A stretch of 64,000 nt of DNA from Amycolatopsis rubida (GCF_900115345.1 NZ_FOWC01000016.1:62001-126000); one strand, 5' to 3'; numbered from the stretch's first letter, positions 34,232 through 43,347 are shown. Notes: generated from the letters alone by a model not told the origin. Numbers and translations are program-made.

Positions 34232-35590
34232 TCACAGCGAGCCGATGAGCCGCTCGACCCGCTCGTCGACCGACCGGAACGGGTCCTTGCACAACACGGT
34301 CCGCTGCGCCTGGTCGTTCAGCTTCAGATGCACCCAGTCGACCGTGAAGTCCCGCCCGGCCGCCTGCGCCGCCGCGATGAAGTCGCCGCGGAGTTTCGCC
34401 CGGGTGGTCTGCGGCGGGGTGTCCTTGGCCGCCTCGATCTCGCCGTCGTCGGTGACGCGCCGGACGAGTCCCTTGCGCTGCAGCAGGTCGAAGATGCCCC
34501 GGCCGCGGCGGATGTCGTGGTAGGCCAGGTCGAGCTGGGCCACCCGCGGGCTGGACAGGTCCAGGTCGTGCTTGGCCCGGTACCGCTCGACCAGGCGGTG
34601 CTTGATCGCCCAGTCGATCTCGGTGTCGATCTTGCTGAAGTCCTGCTCCTCGACCGCCTCCAGCGCCCGGCCCCACAGCTCCACCACGCGCTCGTTGGCG
34701 GGCGTGGACCCGTTCTCCTTCAGATGCTGGACAGCGCGGGCGTGGTACTCCCGCTGGATGTCCAGCGCGGACGCCTCGCGCCCGCCGGCGAGCCGGACCT
34801 GGCGGCGTCCGGTGAGGTCGTGGCTGATCTCCCGGATCGCGCGGATCGGGTTGTCGAGGGTGAAGTCGCGGAACTGGACCCCGGCCTCGATCATTTCCAG
34901 CACCAGGTGCGCCGATCCGACCTTCAGCATCGTGGTGGGCTCGGCCATGTTGGAGTCGCCGACGATGACGTGCAGGCGCCGGTAGCGCTCGGCGTCGGCG
35001 TGGGGTTCGTCGCGGGTGTTGATGATCGGCCGGGACCGGGTGGTGGCGCTGGAGACGCCTTCCCAGATGTGCTCGGCGCGCTGGGAGAGGCAGTACACCG
35101 CGCCGCGCGGGGTCTGCAGGACCTTGCCCGCGCCGCAGATGAGCTGGCGGGTGACGAGGAAGGGCAGCAGCACGTCGGCGATCCGGGAGAACTCCCCGGC
35201 ACGGGTCACCAGGTAGTTCTCGTGGCAGCCGTAGGAGTTGCCCGCGGAGTCGGTGTTGTTCTTGAACAGGAAGATGTCGCCGCCGATGCCCTCGTCGGCG
35301 AGCCTGCGCTCGGCGTCCACGAGGAGGTCCTCAAGGATCCGCTCGCCTGCTTTGTCGTGCGTGACGAGCTGGGTCAGGTCGTCGCACTCGGCCGTCGCGT
35401 ACTCCGGGTGCGAGCCCACGTCGAGGTAGAGCCTGGAGCCGTTGGACAGGAACACGTTGGAGGAGCGTCCCCACGAGACGACCCGCCGGAAGAGGTAGCG
35501 CGCGACCTCGTCGGGCGAGAGCCTGCGCTGGCCGTGAAAGGTGCACGTGACCCCGAACTCGGTCTCGATGCCAAAGATCCGCCGCTGCAT
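34232..35590 (-). CDS. pafA: Pup-protein ligase PafA
   Basis: A 452-residue ATP-dependent ligase joining the C-terminal Glu of Pup to target lysines; the length equals that of the M. tuberculosis enzyme. Visible landmarks are the N-terminal IFGIETEFGV, the metal/ATP region SRLYLDVGSHPEYATAECDD with the catalytic Asp (near 57), KNNTDSAGNSYGCHENYL and INTRDEPHADAERYRRLHVI, all shared with Dop. The ATG at 35588-35590 gives the N-terminus MQRRIFGIETEFG, although the frame is open further upstream. The minimal proteasome genes lie 5.7 kb away rather than directly beside it. Confidence 0.97.
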   Translation of the reverse strand: MQRRIFGIETEFGVTCTFHGQRRLSPDEVARYLFRRVVSWGRSSNVFLSNGSRLYLDVGSHPEYATAECDDLTQLVTHDKAGERILEDLLVDAERRLADEGIGGDIFLFKNNTDSAGNSYGCHENYLVTRAGEFSRIADVLLPFLVTRQLICGAGKVLQTPRGAVYCLSQRAEHIWEGVSSATTRSRPIINTRDEPHADAERYRRLHVIVGDSNMAEPTTMLKVGSAHLVLEMIEAGVQFRDFTLDNPIRAIREISHDLTGRRQVRLAGGREASALDIQREYHARAVQHLKENGSTPANERVVELWGRALEAVEEQDFSKIDTEIDWAIKHRLVERYRAKHDLDLSSPRVAQLDLAYHDIRRGRGIFDLLQRKGLVRRVTDDGEIEAAKDTPPQTTRAKLRGDFIAAAQAAGRDFTVDWVHLKLNDQAQRTVLCKDPFRSVDERVERLIGSL

Positions 35591-35738
35591 CCCACCAGAG
35601 TAGGCGCTGGACCCCCGCGGAAGGTGCGCCGTTCGGGCGGCGACACGCGGTCGGTACGTTGCAAGTGGTGACATTGCGGCGGAAACCGGTCGTCGGGACC
35701 GGGTGCGGAGCCGGCGCGGCCAGCGGAGGTGGACGACA

Positions 35739-37235
35739 GTGTTCCAGCAGGTCGGCCGGGCGTTCCGGCAGGTAGGGCGGCGGGACCGGGCCCTGATGCG
35801 GCGCAGTGCGGCGCTCCCCCGCACCCGGGCCGACGACGTGCTGACCGCGTTGTCCCGAAGTGCGGACAAATCGCGGCTCTGGTGGGGCGTGGCGGCCGTG
35901 CTGGCAGTCCGGAAGGGCCCGGCGCGGCGGGGCGCGCTGCGCGGGATCGCCGCCGTCGCGGGGGCGAGCGCCGCGGCGAACCTGGTCGCGAAGCCGTTGT
36001 TCCCCCGCCGCCGTCCGGCCGAGGAAGAGGTTCCCGCACACCGTCAGCTGCGCAAACGGCCGACGTCGTCGTCGTTCCCGTCCGGGCATTCGGCTTCGGC
36101 CGCCGCGTTCGCGACCGCGGTCGCGATGGAGTCGCCGCGGGCCGGGCTGGCGATCGTGCCGCTGGCCGGGGCGGTCGCGTACTCGCGGGTGCACACCGGC
36201 GTGCACTGGCCGAGCGACGTCGCCGCGGGGCTCGCGATCGGGACCGGCGTCGCCGTGCTGACCCGGCACTGGTGGCCGTTGCGCCCCGACGTCCGCGCCC
36301 GCACCGCCCATGCGGCGGAGGCACCGGAGATGCGCGACGGCGAGGACATGCTGGCGCTGGTGAACCCGCATTCGGGGGTCAACGGCCAGGACCCGGCCGA
36401 GGACGTCCGCCACGCGTGGCCGAAGGCGTCGCTGATCTACCCGGACCCGTCGCGGGATCTGCGCGAGCAGCTCGCCGACGAGATCGAGGCGCACGGCTCG
36501 GTCCGCGCGCTCGGTGTGGCGGGCGGGGACGGGACGGTCGCGGCCGTGGCGTCGGTCGCCGCCGAACGCGGGCTGCCGCTGGCGCTCATCCCGGCCGGGA
36601 CGCTCAACCACTTCGCCCGCGACGTCGGGGTCCGGTCGATGCCGGACGCGGACGAGGCGACCGAGGGCGGGCACGCGGTCGGCATCGACCTGGCCGAGGT
36701 CGAGATCGACGGCTCCGGCGAACCCGAGCATCGCTGGTTCGTCAACACCGCCAGCCTAGGCGGGTACCCGGAAATGGTGCGGCTGCGGGAAAAGCTCCAG
36801 ACCCGGTTCCCGAAGTGGCCGTCCGCGGCGATCGCGCTGGTGCGCGCGATGCGGCGCGCGAAACCGCTGCGGGTGCAGCTGAACGGGAAGCCGGCCCAGG
36901 TGTGGCTGATCTTCATCGGCAACGGCACCTACGCGCCGAAGGGGTTCGCGCCCTCGCGGCGCCCGGCGCTCGACACCGGCCTGCTCGACGTCCGGTACGT
37001 GCGGGCCGACGTGCGCTGGTCGCGGATCAGATTCGTGCTCGCGAGCCTCACCGACAGCCTGCACGCGAGCCACGTCTACCGGCAGCGGGACCTGCCGGAA
37101 CTGCACGTGCGGCTGCTCGACGGGAATCGCCGGGTCGCCACCGACGGCGAGGTCGGGCCGCTCGGGCGGGAGTTCCGGTTCCGGTCGCGGCCCAGCGCGC
37201 TGACCGTCTACCGCAATCCGGACAGCGACTCCTGA
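35739..37235 (+). CDS. PAP2 phosphatase-diacylglycerol kinase fusion protein
   Basis: A 498-residue two-domain protein. Residues 10-190 are a PAP2 phosphatase with KPLFPRRRP, PSGH (SSSFPSGHSASAAAF) and SRVHTGVHWPSDV, the three motifs that carry the catalytic histidines. Residues 205-495 are a DAGK domain with VAGGDGTVAAVAS and LIPAGTLNHFARD. A phosphatidate-phosphatase plus lipid-kinase fusion implies local lipid (de)phosphorylation at the membrane. GTG at 35739 has GGAGGT 8 nt upstream. It is divergent from pafA. Confidence 0.9.
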   Translation: MFQQVGRAFRQVGRRDRALMRRSAALPRTRADDVLTALSRSADKSRLWWGVAAVLAVRKGPARRGALRGIAAVAGASAAANLVAKPLFPRRRPAEEEVPAHRQLRKRPTSSSFPSGHSASAAAFATAVAMESPRAGLAIVPLAGAVAYSRVHTGVHWPSDVAAGLAIGTGVAVLTRHWWPLRPDVRARTAHAAEAPEMRDGEDMLALVNPHSGVNGQDPAEDVRHAWPKASLIYPDPSRDLREQLADEIEAHGSVRALGVAGGDGTVAAVASVAAERGLPLALIPAGTLNHFARDVGVRSMPDADEATEGGHAVGIDLAEVEIDGSGEPEHRWFVNTASLGGYPEMVRLREKLQTRFPKWPSAAIALVRAMRRAKPLRVQLNGKPAQVWLIFIGNGTYAPKGFAPSRRPALDTGLLDVRYVRADVRWSRIRFVLASLTDSLHASHVYRQRDLPELHVRLLDGNRRVATDGEVGPLGREFRFRSRPSALTVYRNPDSDS

Positions 37236-37303
37236 CCGCGTCGTGCCCTCAGGTCCGTCCGGCGGCGTTCGGGCGGGCACCGTGTGCTTCACCGCAGTGC
37301 CCG

Positions 37304-37355
37304 GCTCTCCGGTGCCGACCTGCGCGTTTGCCGTCAGCTCGCCGCACCGGAGAGC
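37304..37355. terminator. 12-bp inverted repeat downstream of the PAP2-DAGK gene
   Basis: GCTCTCCGGTGC (37304-37315) and GCACCGGAGAGC (37344-37355) are exact reverse complements with a 28-nt loop. The position, 69 bp after the PAP2-DAGK stop and before the esterase gene on the same strand, suits a terminator or a binding site. A weak promoter-like TTGACT at 37361 follows it directly. Confidence 0.45.
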
Positions 37356-37520
37356 GACCCTTGACTGTTTCTTTACCTTTTCTCAACGAATCCACAGCGA
37401 GCCCTCAATAGCGTGATCTTCGAGGTGCGGACTGCCCTGTCCGCGCCAGTTCACGGCAGGGGTCTCTTCAGTGCGTTTTTCCTCCCGCGGTCGCAGCTGC
37501 CCGTCTCCGGCAGGCCGCGG

Positions 37521-38741
37521 ATGACCAGGCTGCTCCCGCAGGCTGTCGACCCCATCCTGCCCCCGTCGGTCACCTCCCAGGCCAGGGACCTCGGGCCGCT
37601 CGAATCCCCCTTGCTGTGGCTCGCGTTCGCCGGCGCCGCGACGGCGGTGCTGGCCGTCACCATCGCGCTCGCGCACCGCCGCCGCGCGCGCCGCTGGGGC
37701 GTCAGCGGGTCGATCGCGCTGTTCCTGATCGCCGCGATCACCGCGGTGAACAGCTACGTCGGCTACGTCCGCACGCCCAGCGACCTCGGCAGGCTGCTGC
37801 AGCGCGGTTCCGGCGCGATGAACGTCGCGGGCACCCTCCTGCGCGGCACCAGCGACGATCCGGCCGAAGACTCCGACCCCAGCACCGCCGGCAGCTCCAG
37901 CGGCGGCTCCCCCGCCGCCCGCCCGGCGGCTCCGTCCAACGCCAACGGCAGCATCGAGGTGCTGAACGTCCCCGACCCGGCGCACGGCGTGCGGAACGGC
38001 GAGAACTACGTCGTCCTCCCGGCCGGCTACCACGATCCGGCGAGCGCGGCCAAGCGCTACCCGGTCGTCTACCTCATCCACGGCTACCCCTACGGCGGGC
38101 CGCGCGACTGGCTCACCTCCGGCTCCGCGCCGCAGACGCTGAAGAGCCTCGAAGACGCGAACGTGATCCAGCCGATGATCATCGTGAGCGTCGACCTCAC
38201 CGCCAACCGGCCGAGCACCGACTGGGAATGCCTGAACGTCCCGGGCGGACCGCAGCTGGAGACGTATCTCGCCAGCAGCATCGTCCCGTCGGTCGACAAG
38301 CACTACCGCACCTTCGCCGACCGCGGCCACCGCGCGCTCGGCGGCATGTCCGGCGGCGGATTCGGCGCGCTGAACATCGGGCTGCACCACCTCGGCGAGT
38401 TCGGCACGCTGCTGATCTCGCTGCCGTATGACGACCTGAACGACTCGGTCGGCGTCCTCGGCGGCAACCAGGCGGCGATCGCGGCGAACACCCCGCGCCG
38501 CTACATCCCGACGATGCCGTTCCCGCAGAAGATCGCCGTGATGCTCACGGTCGGCACCGGCGCGCCGACCGACGTCGCGACCGCGCACCGCATCGCCGGT
38601 TCGCTCCAGCGGCGCGGCCAGGAGGTCGTGGTGCACGCCGAACGCGGCTTCAACCACACCTGGCACACCGCCCGCGCGACGCTCCCCTACATGCTCGCCT
38701 TCGCCGATCAGAACTTCCGCACCGCGCCTGCCGCCTCCTGA
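37521..38741 (+). CDS. Membrane-anchored alpha/beta-hydrolase esterase
   Basis: A 406-residue protein with two N-terminal membrane helices (LLWLAFAGAATAVLAVTIAL and SIALFLIAAITAVNSYVGYV), a Ser/Pro/Gly linker, then an esterase-D/antigen-85-like alpha/beta-hydrolase domain from about 145. The nucleophile elbow is GGMSGGGFGAL, the oxyanion region LIHGYPYGG, and the catalytic His probably lies in FNHTWH near the C-terminus. ATG at 37521 is preferred because GCAGG lies upstream; a GTG at 37413 would add 36 residues. Topology suggests the domain acts outside the membrane on lipid or glycolipid esters. Confidence 0.8.
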   Translation: MTRLLPQAVDPILPPSVTSQARDLGPLESPLLWLAFAGAATAVLAVTIALAHRRRARRWGVSGSIALFLIAAITAVNSYVGYVRTPSDLGRLLQRGSGAMNVAGTLLRGTSDDPAEDSDPSTAGSSSGGSPAARPAAPSNANGSIEVLNVPDPAHGVRNGENYVVLPAGYHDPASAAKRYPVVYLIHGYPYGGPRDWLTSGSAPQTLKSLEDANVIQPMIIVSVDLTANRPSTDWECLNVPGGPQLETYLASSIVPSVDKHYRTFADRGHRALGGMSGGGFGALNIGLHHLGEFGTLLISLPYDDLNDSVGVLGGNQAAIAANTPRRYIPTMPFPQKIAVMLTVGTGAPTDVATAHRIAGSLQRRGQEVVVHAERGFNHTWHTARATLPYMLAFADQNFRTAPAAS

Positions 38742-38851
38742 GCGGATCCTCCGGAAAAATATCTTCCGGGCCCTGTCCATCCGGGCGGGCGCCGTTCGTG
38801 GTGAGGTCAGTGCGGCACTCCGGCCGCGCTGACCGACGAAGGAGCCCGACC

Positions 38852-39202
38852 ATGAAGTACCTGCTGCTGATCCACGCTTCCGCGGCCACCGAGCAGGGCG
38901 GGGCCGCCGGCTGCGAGCCCGCCGACTGGATGGCCTACGACCAGGAAGTCCGCGACGCGGGGGTGTTCGTCAGCGGGGAGTCGCTCGCCGATCTCGTGAC
39001 CGCGACCAAGGTCCAGGTGGGCGCCGACGGCGAGCGGTCGATCACGACCGACGGCCCGTTCGCCGAGACCCGCGAGCTGCTCGGCGGGTTCTACGTGCTG
39101 GACGTGCCCGACCTCGACGCGGCGCTCGACTGGGCCGCCCGCTGCCCGGGTTCCCGGGACGGTTCGGTCGTGGTGCGCCCGATCGCCGACTTCGATGCCT
39201 GA
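38852..39202 (+). CDS. YCII/DGPF domain protein, second copy
   Basis: A 116-residue protein with the DGPF motif (ITTDGPFAETRELLGGFYVL, about 66-85), paralogous to the 10.3-kb gene. ATG at 38852 follows GAAGGAG, which decides the start. Its 3' end overlaps the sigma factor gene by 8 bp. The role of DGPF proteins is unknown beyond their link to ECF42. Confidence 0.9.
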   Translation: MKYLLLIHASAATEQGGAAGCEPADWMAYDQEVRDAGVFVSGESLADLVTATKVQVGADGERSITTDGPFAETRELLGGFYVLDVPDLDAALDWAARCPGSRDGSVVVRPIADFDA

Positions 39203-40430
39203 CGCCCGAGCGTCCGTGGCGGCCGTGTTCCGCGAGGAGCACGGCCGCCTGCTCGGCGCGCTCGTCCGCCGTTTCGGCGACCTCGACCTGGCCGAGGAGG
39301 TCGCCGCCGAAGCGGTGGAAGCCGCGCTGGTGCGCTGGCCGGTCGACGGCGTCCCGCCGAAACCCGGCGCGTGGCTGATGACGACCGCGCGCCGCAAGGC
39401 CGTCGACCGGCTCCGCCGCGACCAGGCGTACGCGGCGAAACTGGCCGTCCTGCAAGCGGAATCCGACCGCGGCGACCCTCCCCCGCTGCCCGGGGCCGAC
39501 GGCGACCTGCCCGACGACCGGCTCCAGCTGTTCTTCACCTGCGCCCACCCCGCGCTGGCCGCCGAGGACCGCCTCGCGCTCACGCTGCGCTGCCTCGCCG
39601 GGCTCACCACGCCCGAGGTGGCGCGAGCGTTCCTGGTGCCGACCGCGACGACGGCGAAGCGGATCGCGCGGGCCAAGAACCGGATCCGCGACCACCGCAT
39701 CCCCTTCCGCGCCCCGTCCGGCGACGAGCTGCGCGCCCGGCTGCCCGGCGTGCTGCAGGTGCTGTACTCGCTGTTCACCGAGGGCTACGCGGCCAGTTCC
39801 GGCCCGGCCATCCAGCGTCCGGACCTGGCCGAGGAAGCCATCCGGCTGGCCCGCATCCTGCACCGTCTCCTGCCCGACGAGCGCGAAATCACCGGACTGC
39901 TGGCGCTTCTGCTGCTGGCGCACGCCCGCCGTGCCGCCCGCACCGGGCCGGCGGGCGAGTTCGTCCTGCTCGAAGACCAGGACCGGACCGCCTGGGACGC
40001 GGCGCTGATCGACGAAGGGCGCACGCTGGTGCCGGTCGCGCTGACCGGCGGCCCGCCCGGGCCGTACGGGGTGCAGGCAGCGATTGCCGCCCTTCATGCC
40101 GAAGCACCGGACGTCGCGCGCACCGACTGGCCGCAGATCGTCGCGCTGTACGACATTCTGCTGACTCTCACACCGACGCCGGTGGTCGCGCTCAACCGGG
40201 CGGCCGCGGTGGCGATGCGCGACGGACCCGAAGCCGGACTGGACCTTCTGGACGGGTTAGCCGACGAGCCTCGGCTGCGGGGCTACCACCCGTACGCCGC
40301 CGCTCGCGGAGACCTGCTGCACCGCCTCGGCCGCGACGACGAAGCAGCAACGGCGTACCAGGAAGCGTTGGCCAGCGCCGGAACCGAGCCGGAACGCGCG
40401 CATTTGCGTCAGCGGCTGGAGTCGCTCTGA
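39195..40430 (+). CDS. ECF42-type RNA polymerase sigma factor, second copy
   Basis: A 411-residue ECF42 sigma factor: region 2 (FGDLDLAEEVAAEAVEAALV, then PGAWLMTTARRKAVDRLRRD), region 4 (LRCLAGLTTPEVARAFLVPT) and the DUF6596/TPR-like tail (VALNRAAAVAMRDGPEAGLD). It has the same gene order as the 10.3-kb pair but differs in many residues, so this is not a recent duplication. ATG at 39195 lies inside the YCII gene. A decayed gene overlaps its 3' end on the other strand. Confidence 0.9.
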   Translation: MPDARASVAAVFREEHGRLLGALVRRFGDLDLAEEVAAEAVEAALVRWPVDGVPPKPGAWLMTTARRKAVDRLRRDQAYAAKLAVLQAESDRGDPPPLPGADGDLPDDRLQLFFTCAHPALAAEDRLALTLRCLAGLTTPEVARAFLVPTATTAKRIARAKNRIRDHRIPFRAPSGDELRARLPGVLQVLYSLFTEGYAASSGPAIQRPDLAEEAIRLARILHRLLPDEREITGLLALLLLAHARRAARTGPAGEFVLLEDQDRTAWDAALIDEGRTLVPVALTGGPPGPYGVQAAIAALHAEAPDVARTDWPQIVALYDILLTLTPTPVVALNRAAAVAMRDGPEAGLDLLDGLADEPRLRGYHPYAAARGDLLHRLGRDDEAATAYQEALASAGTEPERAHLRQRLESL

Positions 40431-41118
40431 CTCGGTGCCCGCCGGCCCAGCACCGGGTCGACGAGCCTCGTCAGCGGTCCGGAAAGCGTCTGGCCGTGCC
40501 GCCGGAACAAGCCGGCGCGGGAATCGAACCGGCCTAGCTCCGCCAGCACGGTCGCGGACAGGTCGCACGCTCCCGCCGGTCTCGCAGACGACGCCGTCCC
40601 AGCCGATCGCCGTGCGGGACACCGCTTCGAACAGCGTCTCCCCGCTGTCGCCGGAAAACCCCGGACTCGCCGCCAGCTCGGTCCGCTGTCCGAACAGCGC
40701 TCCCCGACCGGGACCCACCTGCCGATCTCGAACTCCAGCCGCGCCACCAGCACCCGTGACGGCACCAGGAACTTCAGCCGCGGAAACCTCGGATACCAGA
40801 ACCGGCCGACCCCGCACCCGAGCCGGAATCCCCTGCGCCCGCGCGACTCCCGCCAGAATCGCCAGCCGCTGGCTGCACGAACCCCGCCCGCGGCGCAACG
40901 TCCGCGAGATCGGCTGCCGCTCCCGCACCGGATACACCGGCCGCACCGCGCCGCCGATCACCCGCGACCCGCCAAACCGGTCCTCGGACGCGGTCGCCCG
41001 CACCAACGGCTGCACGCACGGATCGCGCCAAGTAGAGAATCGCCGCCGGCACCCGCGGCGGAACCGGCCCCGGCGACACCAGCGCACACGTCACCACGCC
41101 AGTATCCGCGAAAAACAA
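40409..41118 (-). pseudogene. Decayed transglutaminase-like gene with several frameshifts
   Basis: No single frame spans the region, but fragments in different frames join into a transglutaminase-like protein. From high to low coordinates: VTCALVSPGPVPPRVPAAIL (frame A), DPCVQPLVRATASEDRFGGS then RRGRGSCSQRLAILAGVARA and QGIPARVRG (frame B, carrying the presumed catalytic Cys), GRFWYPRFPRLKFLVPSRVL then EFEIGRWVPVGE (frame C), ALFGQRTELAASPGFSGDSG (B again), and ACDLSATVLAELGRFDSRAG to the stop at 40409 (C). At least four frameshifts are needed. The closest theme is a transglutaminase-core protein selecting Cys-His-Asp; the pattern means loss of function. Confidence 0.65.
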
Positions 41119-41160
41119 CCCTGGGCCGCCGGTTCATCCGGCCGCCCACCGTGAACTGCT

Positions 41161-41215
41161 GTGCGTGAGGGGAACCCTGAGGGAATCAGATTCCCCCAGG
41201 GCGGCCCTCACGCAC
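41161..41215. repeat. 55-nt palindromic element, copy A
   Basis: The ends GTGCGTGAGGG (41161-41171) and CCCTCACGCAC (41205-41215) pair; further in, CCCTGAGGGAATC (41175-41187) pairs with GATTCCCCCAGGG (41189-41201) with one G-T/C mismatch, around a central A. A 3-nt internal loop separates the two stem parts. It lies downstream of prcA. A matching 55-nt copy is at 54453. Confidence 0.75.
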
Positions 41216-41303
41216 CTTGGCGGGAGCGAAGTGCGACGCGACCTGGTGCAGCCCAGCCGGTCGACCGCGCGCGGCAGCTACTGAGAAACCTCAGCGCGGC
41301 ACG

Positions 41304-42095
41304 TCATTCCTTCTCGGCCGAACCCTCGCCGGAACCCTTGTCCGAGTCCTTGCCCTCGCCGGAGTCGTCCGGCTTCTCGGCAGGCTCCTCCTTCTCCGGC
41401 AGCAACGCCTCCAGCGCCGCCCCCGACAACCGCCGGAACGCCCGCCGCGGCCTCGCCCGGTCCAGCACCGCGACCTCGAGCTTGATCTCCGCCTCGGCCG
41501 CCGCCCCGTTCCCGTTCGACGACGCCGCGGTCGCCCGCAACCCCTCGATCGCGGTCGCCAGCGCCGTCCGCAGATCGTGCTCCGGGTCCACGACATCCTT
41601 CAGCTTCGTGCTGATCGGCTCCGTCGTCCCGCCCATCACCACGAACGGCGACTCGTCGAAAATCGACCCGTCGAAGGTCAACCGGTACAGCTGGTCCTCC
41701 GCGGCGGTCGCCCCGACCTCGGCCACGCACACCTCGACCTCGAACGGCTTGAGCTGCTCGGTGAAAATGCTGCCCAGCGTCGCCGCGTAAGCGTTCGCCA
41801 GCGCCCGCGCACTCACATCCCGCCGGTCGTACTGGTAGCCCTTCAGATCCGCGTGCCGGATCCCGGCCACCCGCAGATTCTCGAACTCCGAATACCGGCC
41901 CACCGCGGCGAACCCGATCCGGTCGTAGATCTCGGACACCTTGTGCAGCGTCGCCGACGGATTCTCCGCCACGAACAGCACGCCGCCCGCGTACTTCAGC
42001 ACCACCACGCTCCGGCCCCGCGCGATCCCCTTGCGCGCCAGCTCGGAACGCTCCCGCATCAGCTGCTCGGGAGAGGCATACAACGGCATCGTCAC
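41304..42095 (-). CDS. prcA: Proteasome alpha subunit PrcA
   Basis: A 263-residue subunit of the outer rings of the 20S core. The N-terminus MTMPLYASPEQLMRERSELA followed by RKGIARGRSVVVLKYAGGVL matches the conserved gate and H0 helix. The last 40 residues are an acidic Glu/Asp/Lys-rich tail. GTG at 42093-42095 aligns with the M. tuberculosis start; an in-frame ATG lies two codons inside. It is 61 bp downstream of prcB in the usual pup-prcB-prcA order. Confidence 0.97.
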   Translation of the reverse strand: MTMPLYASPEQLMRERSELARKGIARGRSVVVLKYAGGVLFVAENPSATLHKVSEIYDRIGFAAVGRYSEFENLRVAGIRHADLKGYQYDRRDVSARALANAYAATLGSIFTEQLKPFEVEVCVAEVGATAAEDQLYRLTFDGSIFDESPFVVMGGTTEPISTKLKDVVDPEHDLRTALATAIEGLRATAASSNGNGAAAEAEIKLEVAVLDRARPRRAFRRLSGAALEALLPEKEEPAEKPDDSGEGKDSDKGSGEGSAEKE

Positions 42096-42156
42096 GGTGT
42101 CGGCTCCACGTTCTCCGAAAACTCGGCAATCATTGATTCAGCGGACATCGGCGGCC

Positions 42157-43014
42157 TCAGACCGGCCGGTGGTGATTGCGCTCCGCGCGCCCGGCCACCA
42201 CCGCCTCGGCCACCGCACCCGTCCGCTCCGCGGGAAGCACCACCGCGCCGTCCTCCGCGGTGATGGTGATGACGTTCGGGAAAATCCGCCGCACCAGATC
42301 CGGCCCGCCGCTCGCGGTGTCGTCGTCCGCCGCGTCGTACAACGCCTCCAGCGCCGTCCGCACCGCCGCGTCCGCATCCGCGTCCGGGTCGTACAGCTTC
42401 TTCAGCGACGACTTCGCGAACAGCGAACCCGAACCGACGCTGGCATACCCGGCGTGCTCCTCGTACCGCCCGCCCGCCGCGTCGTACGACACGATCCGGC
42501 CCGCGTGCTTCGCGTCCTCGGCCTCCAGGTCGTACCCGACGAACAACGGCACGACCGCGAGCCCCGCCATCGCCATCTCCAGGTTCGCCTTCACCATCCC
42601 GGCCAGCTTGTTCGTCTTGCCGTCCAGCGAAAGCGAAACGCCCTCGATCTTCTCGTAATGCGCCAGCTCCACCGCGTACAGCCGGACCATCTCCACGGCC
42701 AGCCCCGCGGTCCCCGCGATGCCCACCGCCGAGTACTCGTCCGTGACGTGCACCTTCTCGATGTCCCGGCTCGCGATCAGGTTCCCCGACGTCGCCCGCC
42801 GGTCGCCGGCGATCAGCACCCCGCCGGCGAACGCGACCGCCACGATCGTCGTGCCGTGCGGCACGTCCAGCTCACCCGCGGGCACCCGCCGCGCGGGCAG
42901 CAGCTCCGGCGCGGTCGCGCGCACGAAATCCGCGAACGACGACGTCGTCGGCGAAAAGTAGGCCGACGGCAGTCCGGGCCCGGAAAAACCCGCCCCAGAG
43001 GAGGTGTTGTCCAT
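42157..43014 (-). CDS. prcB: Proteasome beta subunit PrcB
   Basis: A 285-residue precursor of the catalytic subunit. A 54-residue propeptide ends in LDVPHG, and the mature chain begins with the nucleophile Thr55 (TTIVAVAFAGGVLIAGDRRA). The catalytic Asp (GDRRA) and Lys (RDIEKV) are in place, as are GTAGLAVEM and VGSGSLFAKSSLKKLYD. Start chosen at ATG 43012-43014; the frame extends upstream without better codons. Seven copies form each inner ring. Confidence 0.97.
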   Translation of the reverse strand: MDNTSSGAGFSGPGLPSAYFSPTTSSFADFVRATAPELLPARRVPAGELDVPHGTTIVAVAFAGGVLIAGDRRATSGNLIASRDIEKVHVTDEYSAVGIAGTAGLAVEMVRLYAVELAHYEKIEGVSLSLDGKTNKLAGMVKANLEMAMAGLAVVPLFVGYDLEAEDAKHAGRIVSYDAAGGRYEEHAGYASVGSGSLFAKSSLKKLYDPDADADAAVRTALEALYDAADDDTASGGPDLVRRIFPNVITITAEDGAVVLPAERTGAVAEAVVAGRAERNHHRPV

Positions 43015-43152
43015 ACGTGCTCTCGGTTCCCATCTCATCCCGTGCCCGGCAACGCCGAGCACAACCTGCCCCCGGCGCCACCGCGCGAAACCTCCGGCCC
43101 AGCGCGCCCGCCGCACCGCCCCGCACCCGGGGCGGCCGCGACGGGCAGGCGG

Positions 43153-43347
43153 CTACTCGCCGCCCTTCTGCACGTAAGCGCGGACGAAGTCCTCGGCGTT
43201 CTCTTCCAGCACGTCGTCGATCTCGTCGAGGATCGTGTCCACGTCCTCGCCGAGCTTCTCCCGCCGCTCCTGGCCCGCCCCGCCGGCGTCGTCGAACTCC
43301 TCGTCGGAATCGCCGCCGCCGTGCTTCTCGATCTTCTCCTGCGCCAT
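43153..43347 (-). CDS. pup: Prokaryotic ubiquitin-like protein Pup
   Basis: A 64-residue disordered, acidic protein with a C-terminal coiled-coil segment (VDTILDEIDDVLEENAEDFV) that binds the Mpa coiled coil, ending in VQKGGE. Because it ends with Glu and not Gln, it needs no deamidation by Dop before ligation by PafA. It lies 138 bp upstream of prcB and 89 bp downstream of dop. Confidence 0.97.
   Translation of the reverse strand: MAQEKIEKHGGGDSDEEFDDAGGAGQERREKLGEDVDTILDEIDDVLEENAEDFVRAYVQKGGE

Noticed and set aside
37361..37389. Promoter TTGACT-N17-CAACGA before the esterase
   Set aside because: The -35 box is good but the -10 box is poor, so it is not listed as a feature.
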